A stretch of 64,000 bases of DNA from Toxoplasma gondii ME49. Taxonomy: Eukaryota; Apicomplexa; Conoidasida; Eucoccidiorida; Sarcocystidae. Shown in pieces: positions 1 to 15,100 of the stretch (the stretch's first letter is position 1; each line of letters opens with the position of its first letter). The notes under the pieces were generated by a model, which was not told the origin of the DNA, did no database searches, and was given only the letters and a program-made list of their open reading frames with translations. The DNA is taken from the NCBI RefSeq assembly GCF_000006565.2, contig NC_031475.1, positions 5,005,725 to 5,069,724 on the forward strand, given 5' to 3'. Made by a program: the position numbers and the translations under genes.

Positions 1-3044
<3,044 letters not shown>

Positions 3045-3392
3045 TAAGAGATGAGGAAAATCTCGTTGACAAGCAGACGTTCTCTATTTGATACAATAGG
3101 GCTGTATATCTACATAGGTTTGACAGTGTGTTTTAGAGGACTGAAGGAGAATAGTTGGTTGTGGCAGTCGACGTCGGACACTTTGCGTGTCGGAATCGTC
3201 TTGCTCCAACGTGAGATTGCACATCTGTTTTTCACGGGAGGAGGAAGGGAAGATCTAAATTTTGTTCCCCGTTTCCGATGTAGACACCGCCGAAGAAATT
3301 TGTGTTCAGAACGCAATAAGCGATGTACCCTGCAAACAAAAGACGCACTCTTTGGTGTACTAATTAGCATCGAATGAAATTTTCTCCTCTGT
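3045..3392. other. Convergent 3' intergenic region, PEX6 / RSPH9
   Basis: About 350 bases between two stop codons on opposite strands. It presumably holds both 3' UTRs. No further gene is visible. Confidence 0.6.
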
Positions 3393-6300
3393 TCAATCTT
3401 GCGTTCGAATTCTGCCCGTGCTATTTAGCAGATGATTCCAAAAGGGATACTCTCCGTCTCGTGCTGTCAGCATCAACGTACCCGGCCACAAAAGACTGCG
3501 GACTGTGACCGTACTTGAAGATGGGTCATACCGAACTGACCAGCTACCTGCAAGGGTACGGGAGACAAGCAAATGCGTAATCGATGGTTCTAGTGCCATC
3601 CGCCACTAAGTCACCTGAGGCAACGTGGTAATCCTACAAATGAATAACTTGGGCAGACGATTTGCTCACCTTTAGGCACATCACTCTCCAGAGTCTCCAG
3701 AAAGTCAGCGTGAAACTACATGCAAGCAGCACAGGATGGCAAGGAAGTCGAACGCACCTTTGTAGTCCTTGTACTGTTCAAAAACGAGTGGCATTCCTGA
3801 TGGGCAATTCTTTGTAATGGAGATGTTCAGTGAAGAAGCATGAGAAAGTATGATTGTTCACATGCATAGTCTAGGTGGTTCTGCAACCCAGCATGGTAAC
3901 GTTTCGAATAGTCGTAGCATAGCTTAGGACACAAATAAGAGGTCTAAAAATTTGGCGTAGTAGTGCACGTAGCAGTAAGAGAGAACTGGTGACACAGTAC
4001 ACGCCGACCAGTGATGCAGATTGTCGTATCGGACGGTATGTCACTTCGAGCGAAGGGGGGTCGAGTGCCTAACCTGGTAATCTGTGGACGCAAGAGCCTT
4101 GAGATTCTCAACTGTAAAAATTAATCAAACGACACGAGCAAGCATGGAATTAAAACGGCAAAATAGAGATGGCTATAATCGACAAAACAAACGGTACGTT
4201 ACTCTCGGTGCCAACTTTGTTTGCAGCATGAGACCAGAAAGTAGTACACAACGCATGCTCATGGCTCACTAGTAACAACTGCTATGAATACTTGCCTAAC
4301 ATCCTCACCACAGCAGCCTCTCATAATGTTGGGGTTCTGTTGTGTTCAAGGTTTGGACACTAATGTATTCGTTTCAAGCACTTTGTAAGGGCTCAGCGCG
4401 ATCCCTTTCTTGACGGCAACCGGCGCGCGTGCCCCCATTCTCCTTCAGCACAGCTTTAACAACGCAGAAATGCTAGCCTTTCAATTTGCAGTGCTTTTTT
4501 GACTACCCTCAAGGTAAAAACAAGATCAGGCTACTGCAGGTATTTTCCAGTTTTCATGGTAGTATGCATTCGAGTTCAATAGAGTGGTAAAAAAAATTCT
4601 GTGAAGAAGGCGATAATGTACAACCCTCTGACACCCCAGGAGACATATAGCTCCGATGCCTCCAATTTTGTGATCTTACGGTTTTCTGCTGGACGGAAAT
4701 GAACCCAGGAAGAAATTTTCTGAGCTTCGCCAAAGCTTAAACCTAAGAGTACATGTGTAGCAATAGGAACTTGCAACGCGTCGTTCTCAGTAATGGTGGG
4801 ACGTTGAGAGAAGATACATCAAGGAGGCTATGAGCCCATGCTGTGGTGTCACGACGACGCTTCAAAGTCATTCTTGCCTGTTACTAGATGCATAATGCTG
4901 TACAGGTGTTATCGTTTCAAACGACATAATCGGACCTGGTTCCCGGTTTGCAGCACGTCAAGCATACCTTTGAATTCCGGAGCAGGGGCGATTTTGTTTC
5001 CGAACTTTAGTCTAAAGGCCCCTCGAGGAACAACAGCTGTTGAGTCGTCGATCCGAGATACGCGATGACTAAGGGCATGAACCTCATTTAAAGCGACACG
5101 GTGGTGCGATGAACCTGCGTGCATCAAATACGGTCAACAAGGCAACTCATGAACGTCATTTTTTGATTCAGTCCTCGGCTTGCCAGGGCTCGGTCCCCCG
5201 TCTCTTGCGATATATCCAATGCAGCTAAAAGGGGCAAACTTCAATCACTGCACGGCAACCCATCATTCGTTTAGCTGCAAGCAACCAAGATCCTTGAGTA
5301 ACCGCAGTATGTCGAAATGTGAATCCGACATACGTGAAAATCACCCCAGTTAGAAGTGCTTTTGCTTACGATCGTCACTGTCACTTTCATCATCTTCTTT
5401 GCTGTTGGCTGCATCAGCAGGTACTGCCCCTGAACCCGAATGATCGAACACCAGAGGGGTCACGACCTCGCTTTCGTTTACGAACCACGGCTGACACGCC
5501 AAATATACTTTGACCATAGTCACAGAACCGCGGAAGAAGGCATGGACGGTGGCATTTGAGCCACCAGTGAAAAACATTTTCCACACGTAGACAACAGAGG
5601 AAATCAATGTTAGCACGAGTTTCCCACCACCGCATTGACCTTCTGTTCGAAACCTCAGTCGTGAAGTAGCTGCAGAGGATAGCAAAGCGTACAGTGCGTG
5701 CGTGTTTTGTTTCCATTTCGCTAGCTCGAGCTCAACCGTAAACAGAAAGGTCTACGAATTCTTGCCAGGGCGGAAGCCTGCCACTAGGAATTGACCAAAG
5801 TGCTGCTTCGCAAATATGCGGTTGTACCTTCTTCGTTCCCGAGCTCTATGACTCGATTCGGAACACCAATCAGAAAGATGTTGCCCACTGCATCAAGTTG
5901 CTTCTTTTGCTCGTCTGTTAGTATGGGCAGATCGCGAAAGTCGAATTCGCCGGTACTGCATACAACAGGCCAGTCAACGGCTTCTATCGGTGTAGACCCA
6001 CATTTCTCTGGCACGTCAGCACTGAGGCTCCTCCAGCATACCACAGCACTCGATCATATCGATGAACAGTATCAATCGAGACTGACTTTGCAAGCGACCG
6101 CAGCAGCTTCTTGTTCAACCGGAGAGACGAGAGGCGAAATGTCGCCACTTCCACGAATAGTGGCCACGACAACGTGTTCCGAACGTTAAGTCCCTTAGCC
6201 GTTACATTCTTCCTTGATTCTCGAAATCGGTTAGGTTACCTTCTGTGAAGAAACTACCGCGAGCGCACCTCTCCAGATGCATCAATGAGACTATTGGTGC

Positions 6301-6800
6301 TGCTATCACAATAGCATATCCCTGCCTGAAACTCACTCAACGTCTTACCTAGTGCGTACACTCGAATTTGGCAAACAGAAGGTTGACAAATAAATGTAGT
6401 CGTTTTCCATACGAGCACCAGAGGCAACTTAAGAAATATAGTGGATCCCGCTGCATTTTTTGACCGGATACATTTGGAATTTCCTGTTGATGATGGATTG
6501 TACGCGTTTTGTTCAATGCAGCTCATGAAAGGTGCGAATTTGGGCCCGTGATCTACCCTCTCACCTGTAGTAGAACTTTTTGGTTGGGTACGAAGGTTGT
6601 TCGTCTTCCACGACATAGCTGATGTAGTAATCCGTTTCTTGACAACAAAGTTTCCCCCAGAAGAACAGTTCTCGTTCAACGCTGGCTTTCTTCTTCAGCT
6701 TTACTAGTGCAACGTCTAACGAAACTTTTTCGTACATATTCAGGGTCACGCCCTGAGAAGCAACAGCATTGAGCCCGAACTCCAGAGTCCGAAACTCCAT
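3393..6800 (-). CDS. RSPH9: Radial spoke head protein 9 homologue
   Basis: Six phase-consistent exons on the minus strand: 6800-6565, 5955-5828, 5114-4968, 4769-4645, 3715-3670 and 3547-3393, giving 278 residues; human RSPH9 has 276. Diagnostic segments in order: ELFFWGKL followed by DYYISYV; LPILTDEQ; AVVPRGAF; LSFGEAQKISSWVHFRP; DFLETLESDVPKGSWSV across the last two introns; and VRSLLWPG near the end. Each matches RSPH9 in the same order and spacing. RSPH9 is a radial spoke head component of motile 9+2 axonemes, so in a coccidian it should act in the flagellated male gamete. The start is the ATG at 6800, just ahead of MEFRTLEFGL, because the N-terminal length then fits the family. An acidic open stretch at about 5370-5507 lies inside intron 2; including it keeps frame but makes the protein longer than the family, so it is left out. 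Confidence 0.9.
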
Positions 6801-8363
6801 ATTTAACAGCACCGTTTCCTTATATTGACCCTGGGCAAAAATATGAAGCAAAAATGCGACGAGACCTTGAGGTTTATTTTCGTTCGGCAGAGCTCGAGTA
6901 CGAACACAATACGAAAATGCACCGTGGCATACTCGGCCCCTCTACCAATGCAGCTTTCGCACGTTTCTCTAACAGACTGACCACGGAGTCGGTAGTGAAG
7001 ATGCCACGTCGGTATCCTGCGTGAAAGACTGAGGAAACGAGACCCAACGAGGGATGACACGATGGGATCTGACCCTGGTGGCCACCGATGCATACGTGAA
7101 TGGCGACAATACTATTCACGCATGTGCTATCTTCCTGTTATGGCCTATTCTTGTTGTTGTTGATCCACATTATCTTCCCTATCGTTCGGGTGTCTGTCGC
7201 GTCACGCGTTTCTCGCGTGCCCCACCTCTTGCCCCATGAATCGAGGCAAAATCGCATTATCGGGCCCACGCTCGAAAGTACGTGGAATCTAACCTTGGCA
7301 ATAACCACAAAATACTGCAGGGTGCTAGAAAAGCTACCACGGTACTGAAGGAAAACTATCCATGACAAATTATTGAGTTGAACACGATGGCGGCTTCAAG
7401 ACATAACCATGCCTTGGCTCGAGTTTGTAGCGTGCCAGTTGCTTCGTTGAGTGGCAAACACAGGGTGGTTCTTCTTCGCCCACTAACCAAAGTACTCGTT
7501 CGCCACCGAGTGATGAGTGCTCAAGTAAATACGAAAGGTGAACCACGAAAATGTACCTCTGATAGGATAAACAGGACCCCCGAAAGAATCAAACTTTGCC
7601 CAGTGTGAGCATGCAGTTGCTGCCCTGGCTCCTCTTCACAAGACAGCACCGCTGCGCAGGCCGACGAGCTCTACCGTGTGTAGACGCTCGTCTGGCGAGC
7701 GGGCACTTCGCTATTGACTATCGTTGTGACTGCGTTGAGAACATCTTTCTGATTTTTGCTGAACAAATCAACCTACTTGCTGGGCAGGCGTGGTGCCAGA
7801 GCCTTTATTGTGTCCAGCGTTGGCAATTTTTCGTTGGGATCGAGACGACCCACGCGTCTCTCCCCTGTCATGGCAGCGAGCCCTGCTCGTGTTGAAAACC
7901 TCTGGAGGTCGGTTAATTATTATATTCCTTTGCTTAGGACAGTGTTGTTAATACTAAGGCGGGATAGGAACTCCATACAACACGTGTCTGGCCGAACTCC
8001 GGGACTAGCGTCCCGTTGTCTCGTTCCCGGCAGTTAAGTCTTCTGCGCATTCCAGGTCGATATGCTTTGCAGTTTGGGGCCGAGCCCAGGAATGCTGCGT
8101 CTGCTATGGCATCAGTTTCCGAGATACTTTTTTCAAAAACTTGGAATCACTATGTTGGATACCTGTCTTTCATTCTTTCCCGTAATGTCTCAGCGGCATC
8201 CTTTTTCTGAGAGGACGGTCCCCGAAAAGCTGTACGTCACCTGCACAGCGAACGACAGCCTCTTCGATGGGCAACTTGCGCTTACACCTGGAATGAAATC
8301 TGGCAGGTGCTCGTTACGCCACCCGGTTCGCTCTAGTTCCTCTTGTTCTGTGGAAGCCTCAGC
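6801..8363. other. Divergent intergenic region, RSPH9 / caspase-like gene
   Basis: About 1.56 kb between the divergent starts of RSPH9 and the caspase-like gene. It should hold both promoters and 5' UTRs. Short open frames are present on both strands, but none has a recognisable domain or convincing splice context. Confidence 0.5.
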
Positions 8364-9863
8364 ATGGGGAATGCACCTAACCGAGATAGTCGAGCGACAG
8401 GTGTGAGAACTGATACCTCAGGCAATGGCCGAGGCCCTGATGGTGCCGGCGTGAGACACGATGGCCATCCACCTGTCCAGCCTTCGAATTCAAGCGGAGT
8501 ACCAGCATCGACCGTTTCAGCATTTTGTCCGTCTGTTGTTATCCAATCATGCGTAGCCATGAAGGAGGCGGCGGAATGTGGACAGTGCTTGGATGGCACT
8601 GAAGAAAAGATAGCGGCAGTGCCTCGGAGTATCGTCCTACCAGAACAGTTCTTCCCTCTCACTATAGACGCAGACCGGCCGAACAAGTTTCTCTTCATAA
8701 CAAACACGTACCATGATGATCAAACACGCCATCGTACGGCTCTGCATGACTGCGCCAATACGGTGGGAGCCCTGCAGAGATTGTTGATGCCTTCGTTGAG
8801 GGAGCAGAAGCATGGTGATTCGCCTAGATGGATCTCCAGTCCTCACTATCAGCGAAAAGAAACGATGCAGAGAAGTGTGACGCTCGAGAATAGCAGCATC
8901 ACATTCATTGTCAATCGACCCAAAGCACGATTTCTGCAGGAATTCGACGAATTTTGTCACTGTATTCAACCTGGTGACAGCGTCTGCGTATACTACTCAG
9001 GGTTTGCGACTCAGGTAAGCGCACAGCCGTGTCTGGTTACACCGACGAGTCATAGCGAGGCCCGCCAATATGCCAAACCTCAACACAACATGAAACGCAA
9101 CGCCGTCAACCTGGTCGACATGGTGGACTCGGTAGCTGCTCGGTCCCCAAGGCTCGTGTGTTTTATTTTGGATTGCGCAGCAGATTTCGATGCCCGACAC
9201 AGGCGTGCCCTACCGATTTCTGTGGGCCTGCCGATGATCTACGAATTTGTCGGAGACAAAGTAATTATCATGCAGAGTCTCGCTCCCGGTGCCTCGTTAT
9301 CATCTGAATTGCTATCTCAACGGACAACGACTGCGGAAGATTATGCCGCATACACTGGTCTTCGAGAACCTCAGGAGGAGGAGATGGAAAGGTACGAGAA
9401 AGGGCACGAAGCTCTTTCGCTAACCAGTACTCTCCACAGCCCGGTTCGGGGCAGAAAAGTGTCTCGATGGGATTCAGAAGGGAGAGGCCGACCGTACCAA
9501 GATCCGTCAGAAGAGAACTCAAACGGCGAGACAAATGTGAGACGTTACTCTTGCGATTCGCAGGAAATGCAAGATCTCGACCACATAGAGGTTCCGTGTG
9601 ATGTTAAGCTTCGAACGCCGTACGAATCATTCTTGGCACATGCTAAACGCTCTTGCGGACCAGACGAACTGGCATCCATGCCGGGAACGTGGGAAAGTTG
9701 CATTGAGCCGTGCAGTAACTTGTCGTTCTGCATTAATCAGGCGTCGCGTAGCCTTGCGAAAGGGACAGGTCTTGATTTCGTGAGAATGGCGCAGCTAATT
9801 GCTTCACTGGTTTATCGTGTCACGGGCAACACACAGGCTTTTTGCTGCCTAACAAACATGTAA
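8364..9863 (+). CDS. Paracaspase/metacaspase-like protein lacking both catalytic residues
   Basis: A single open frame of 499 residues. The ATG at 8364 is preferred over an upstream TTG because it gives MGNAPN, with Gly2 suitable for N-myristoylation. A caspase-type (C14) fold is suggested by FLFITNTYHDD near residue 112, the strand VCVYYSG at about 207-213, a CLVTP loop, FILDCAADF at about 267-275, and a C-terminal TGLDFVRMAQLIASLVYRV segment. In active paracaspases and metacaspases the second strand ends SGH and the third ends LDxC. Here the His position is Phe214 (YYSGFAT) and the Cys position is Ala272 (LDCAAD), so proteolysis is unlikely. About 180 Arg/Glu/Ser-rich residues separate the two halves of the fold. 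A CAG/GTAAGC near 9013 could act as a splice donor, but the frame continues through homologous sequence. A scaffolding or regulatory role is inferred only. Confidence 0.68.
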   Translation: MGNAPNRDSRATGVRTDTSGNGRGPDGAGVRHDGHPPVQPSNSSGVPASTVSAFCPSVVIQSCVAMKEAAECGQCLDGTEEKIAAVPRSIVLPEQFFPLTIDADRPNKFLFITNTYHDDQTRHRTALHDCANTVGALQRLLMPSLREQKHGDSPRWISSPHYQRKETMQRSVTLENSSITFIVNRPKARFLQEFDEFCHCIQPGDSVCVYYSGFATQVSAQPCLVTPTSHSEARQYAKPQHNMKRNAVNLVDMVDSVAARSPRLVCFILDCAADFDARHRRALPISVGLPMIYEFVGDKVIIMQSLAPGASLSSELLSQRTTTAEDYAAYTGLREPQEEEMERYEKGHEALSLTSTLHSPVRGRKVSRWDSEGRGRPYQDPSEENSNGETNVRRYSCDSQEMQDLDHIEVPCDVKLRTPYESFLAHAKRSCGPDELASMPGTWESCIEPCSNLSFCINQASRSLAKGTGLDFVRMAQLIASLVYRVTGNTQAFCCLTNM

Positions 9864-12107
9864 CCGAGGGAGACCTCATCGCCTGCGTAGATACTAGGAA
9901 CTCAAGGCCGCATGCCTTCTCCCTTCATATAGAACCCAACTGCTTTATTTGCGATGCCGGGACTCCGCCTTCATAAAAGGTAATGTCCACCAAGGTGGCA
10001 GAACACCGGCCTCCCCATATGGGAAGGAAATATGGGAACCTAGGTACAGACTTGGCAGGGGGATTTAATTCAATTTAATACCATTAATTTACGTAAAAAT
10101 AAATTATTTAATGAAAATGTTTTGTTGTCGCACCCCTCGTTTTGCAGTGCGGCGTGCTGTTCGATTTTAAACGGTGTAGACAGGTTGTCGAAACCACGGA
10201 GCGCTTCAAGAACAAGTGTAGCGAGGACTGTGATGAGTATGCCGTCGGCAGTCGTGTCTGGGCATTTGGTCGAGTTAGTGGTTGCTTTCTGTGGTGTTTA
10301 TACACTACCATATGCGACTTAGGGTTTTAGAGGACACCGCATTTCTGGGGGAACTGGCGTGTCTGTGTTCCTAGAGTCAGTTCTGCTCCCGGTCAGGGCG
10401 ATTCCATGTGGAGACAAGAATCCTTCCCATTGCATTTCTTCAACTTGTGTGTATGGGCAATTAGTAATCCAGTTACGCTGAAATGTGTGTACCTGAAGAG
10501 AAATTATGTCTTCCACCGCGCGGTCAACTGTAGCAGTGAACCCGGCGGCGCACGCCGAATCTCTTCAGCGCTGTTTGGACGTAGTACCGACGCCCTTTCA
10601 GTTGAACAAGGACAAATCGCTTTCATGGTCAGTGTTCAGCAATCCATTCTGGTGTCTTAAAGATGCTCACTTTCGATTCACCACGTATCTGCATGCTGAC
10701 AACGGAAGGCTGTCCTCCGACGAGAAAGCGTGGGCCCTCTTATTTTCCTCACGCAGCTTTGCTTGTCGTTGAACGCAGGTGTCTCCGCCCTGTATTCACC
10801 AGTGACCCATTTCATTGGCTACAGGACCTCGACATCGGGCAGAAAACTACCGGAGGACGATGTTTTAACACAACTGCACACGGTAGATGACCTTCTGTTT
10901 ATTCTCTTTCTTCCAGACTATGCTGCCCCTCAACCCATGGCTCCTGTTTGCTGCACTGGCACGCTCAGTTATTTTTAGCGGGTAACCGACCCTCGTGACC
11001 TCGGTTAGCTTGGCACCATCGAGGTGGAGAAATGTGAACGAGAGCGACATTTCTTCAGCTCAATAAAGTGCTTTCTCACGGTAGACAACCGCGTGCGATG
11101 AGTAGCGTGCAACTCATGCACACGTGAAGCCTCACGTCTGCTCAATGGCAGAGCAGCTAGCTGGTGACGCTACCGCCCCATGCCCAGTGGCTCAGCTACG
11201 ATTCCATAGCAGAGGGACGGGCACTTTGAACACCCCACCTACCTATCCCCTTGGTTTCTTTTCAACAACGATTTCTCATTCAGTTTTCCCCGGTTGTGAA
11301 GGGGAAATTTACATTGCTTAAGCATTTGGCTCTTTGAGCCGTCCGGACTTGACGTGTAGGTATGCTTCTCGCTTGTGGTCTGTGGTCTCGATCCGCGGAG
11401 GTATTTACTGGCGAGGAAAGCATCGATGCCAGGAACTTGCTCGCATGATGATCAATTGACGTACTGACACACAACGATTCTGGCCAACCATGTTTTCTCA
11501 CACTTCGTGACTCATCCGTTCCTCTTGATGGTATGTTTGGTGATGTAGAAAGTATGTGTAGGATGTAGCCCCTCTTTTACCTGATTCAAAGCATCATTCA
11601 GGGCCACCGTTGCGCGTCGCTGTTCACGTCTCCAAGATGCTGTCGATTTTTCCGATCACACTCCTTCTTCCCTTACTTCGGTTTGAACTCTTTATGTTTT
11701 TCCCGTACATAACTGTTGGCATGCCGGCGCTGCTCGTCTGGGCTTCCAACCTTCGGTAACCAGTCTTGTACCTTGGCTTTCGGAAACGTGATAAACAGCT
11801 CACGTGTGTTGCGTGTCGCCCCGTCCGTGAAACAAATAGGTGGTAGCCTGACTGCGATGTGGCTATTTTATCCCGTTGTGCTAAATGACATCTACGTATC
11901 CGATAGAGCTTTCATGACATTGTTTCTCTTAAGTGTGCTTTTGTCGTACTAGGCACTGGACTGGTTGGCTCAGCGTCCAAAGGGATTCGATTTCGGGAAA
12001 CGTTTTCCGAGAGAGGCTGTGACTTCTGAATAAAACTGTTTTGCAAAATACGAGGGGTTTGATTGTGATATCCTTTTCAATTCTTACCTTCTTTCCTGTT
12101 TTTCACC
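9864..12107. other. Intergenic region with one weak candidate small gene
   Basis: 2.2 kb between the caspase-like gene and the myosin. An AT-rich patch lies at about 10060-10110. A weak multi-exon candidate at 10506-10977 is listed separately. Nothing else is supported. Confidence 0.5.
10506..10977 (+). CDS. Weak candidate small three-exon gene, no recognised family
   Basis: An ATG at 10506 opens a frame of about 41 codons ending at a possible but poor donor (TCATG/GTCAGT, near 10629). A phase-compatible exon could start after the CAG near 10779 and end before GTAGAT near 10887, and a third could start after a pyrimidine-rich CAG near 10917 and stop at about 10977. The product would be under 100 residues with no known domain. 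The sites are weak and the frames short, so this may be chance. Confidence 0.15.
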
Positions 12108-15100
12108 ATGGAGCGCAAACAAACCCAGATGATACTGGGGCGGAGACTGGCGAAAGACTCACCGGAGGTGAAGCATTTTCAAAGAAAATCGAGTGTCGTT
12201 CCTTTCGGCCGTGATGGACGCGCTGCCACGGTAAGAATTTTGCATGCGAGTTTGCCTCGTCGCTGCGTCGGGTGCAGAAGTCAAGGATCGTGTTTAGTGC
12301 CAGTCTGCCTCGCATCAGGTGTCTGCGTGCCCGACGAGATGCCATTTTATGGTTTCTGCGGAGTTCCCTAGTAACTGTGGTCCACATCTCCGGGGTATAT
12401 TTGCTTCAACTCCACTGCCCCGACTTTTACATTGGGGATAGGCTTCATCCCCAATACAGCGCTGCTTCAGGATTTCTAAAACGGGGAACGATTGCGGTCG
12501 GTGAGCGAATTCACTGGAACGTGCGGAGAAAACAGTCATCATCCGACTTAAAATCGAGGAACAGCACGGTGGTATTGGCAGGCGTATCGGCACCCTGCTG
12601 GGTCGCACGTTGGTGAAATGCTCTTTCCCAGCTGAAGAACAGTGCTAGAACTCGAATGCGCCTGCCGGCTGTTTGTTTAAGCGACGCTAATACGACTATA
12701 CGTCGTCGCGTGTTCTCTCTTCGTATGATTGCATGGCTCTCGGTGGTGATGATTCTGTGTTTGTTGAACACGATTTTTCTTGTGAATGGTACCGCTTAGG
12801 TATGACATATCTATAGAGGTGATTTGACTGGTAGTCGGGAAGGTGCCGCTGGTTGTTTAACTGGCAGTGGAGTCGCTCGTTATATTGAGCCGGTTTTGCA
12901 AGCGTGGCAGTTGAAGTCGTGTCTTCTTTGTGTCTGTGTCAGAACTTTACCTGCTGGACTGCTGATTGCCCCGCAGTGAAAGCTGACCCCACCCTCGTTT
13001 TTGCCAAGTGCATAGTCGTCGGAGGGTCCATGGACACGCAGCTGGAACTCGAGCAAGTCGACCCGCCAGCACGCGGGACGTTTACGGTTGCGCCTACAGA
13101 TGTGTTCAACGCAAACGAGTTGATTGAACCGGAGACGGTCGACGATATCGGCTATCTTCCTCACACGAATGTAGCGTGTGTCTTGGATGTTCTAAAAAGC
13201 CGATTTTTGAGAAGCATCATTTATACAACAGCTGAGCCACTTCTGGTAGCTATCAACCCCTTCAAGGACCTGGGGAACACCACAGATGCATGGATATCGA
13301 CATATCGGAACGCCAGTAAGCCTGAGATGCTTCCACCACATGTCTTCAAAACGGCCCGCGCCGCGCTTGAGGACCTTGAAGGCTACAAGAAAAACCAATC
13401 GATCATTGTGTCGGGCGAATCTGGAGCAGGAAAGACTGAAGCTACAAAACAGATCATGCGGTTTTTTGCGTCGGCGTCCTCTGAGGTGCGCACGACTATC
13501 CAAGACACCATTATGGCAGGCAATCCCATCCTTGAGGCCTTCGGAAATGCCAAAACAATCCGTAATAATAACTCCAGCCGATTTGGACGATTCATGATGC
13601 TCGATGTCTCGTCTCATCGGGGCATTCAGCACGGGAGTATATCCAACTTCCTCCTCGAAAAAGTGCGTGTGGTGTCCCAGGAAGCGAACGAACGATCCTA
13701 CCATATTTTCTACCAGCTGCTCAAAGGCGCGACGAGCGAAATGCGTGCAAAGTACCACTTGCGCAGTTTAAAGGAGTACGCGTATCTGAATGGTAAAAAC
13801 GGTGGATGCTACGATGTCCCGGGCATCGATGACAAGGCCGATTTCGAAGAGGTGCTTCAATCGTTGGATGCCATGCAGATCACGGGTTCGAAACGACATT
13901 CGGTGTTTTCAATTCTCTCCGGCCTTCTGCTTATTGGCAATGTAAGCATAGAAGGAAAAGACGCACAGGGTGTCCCGGATGCAGCGTATATTTCGCCGCA
14001 GAGCGAGGAAATCCTGGAGGAAGCTTGCCAGCTCCTTAGCGTTGATGACGCAGCACTCAAGAAGGAAATTCTCGTGAAGTCGACGAAGGTTGGACCTCAG
14101 GTCATCGAAGGTGTGCGTACAAAGGATGAGGCCAAGACGTCTGTGTTGTCGCTGTCTAAAAATGTGTATGACAAGCTCTTTGACTGGCTTGTTCGCCAGC
14201 TTAACAGCTTGATTGACGCTCCAGATGGCATGCCCAATTTCATTGGAATTCTTGATATTTTTGGCTTTGAAGTCCTCGAAGTAAACTCGCTTGAGCAGGT
14301 CCTGATTAACATTACCAATGAGTATCTGCAAAAACACTTCATCGATGTTGTCTTCGATATGGAAACGAAGCTTTACCAAGCCGAAGGTGTTCCGACTGAG
14401 GCCCTCGAGTACACGGATAACCTTGCACTTGTCGGCGCTCTCTGTGGAAAGAACGATTCGTTTTTTGCTCTGCTCGAAGATGCCTGCTTAGGCATCAGGT
14501 CAACTGACGAGGTAACGAAAACAAAGTCCTCGCTCCGGCAGGCCGCCCGTCTTTGTCAGGTCGAATATGTCCTCTGTGCTGTTTGCGTTTCTTTGACACT
14601 GATGCCTGAGTGTCATGCGACGTAGTTTCTTTTCGTTTGTTTATTCGGCATTCACGTCTCTGCTGGAATGTCGATAAAATTGGCCAATCGTGTCCAGAGG
14701 AGTGTCCGGTCGGTAATATTTGGGCTTTTACAGCAAAAACGATTTGCATGGGGGCTACGTGTTTTCCATCTCTTCCACGGTTCATCATAGGTGTCGCCGT
14801 CGGTCATGGCATTCTCGTTTCTCAGCGGCCACTATGGGAGCACCAGTCGTATACCAGACACGGCAAAGCCAATCTGCCGAAAGCGTTACTCTAGCATAGT
14901 CTGCCCCTCGGCTGTCAGAGTGCCGGGCGGCATTGTCCGTATGCAGATTGTCCCCCCATAATATGTTGACCGTAAACGTCAATGGAAATTTGTTTAGAAT
15001 GCATCGCTACTCTCTGCGGACTGCGCCATAGCAGGGTATCGCTCCACTTTTCCTGTGTCAGTTCCACACGGTTGTCCTTATGCAGGATAATTCGGCTTTA

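Noticed and set aside
5370..5685. Minus-strand frame ending in an acidic DDESDSDD stretch within RSPH9 intron 2
   Set aside because: It can be spliced in phase, but joining exons 5955-5828 and 5114-4968 directly gives the family length and better alignment.
6254..6564. Minus-strand frame following RSPH9 exon 1 (CIEQNAYNPSS region)
   Set aside because: A weak acceptor could use it, but the TGEFDFRDLP exon at 5955 matches RSPH9 directly after exon 1 in the right phase.
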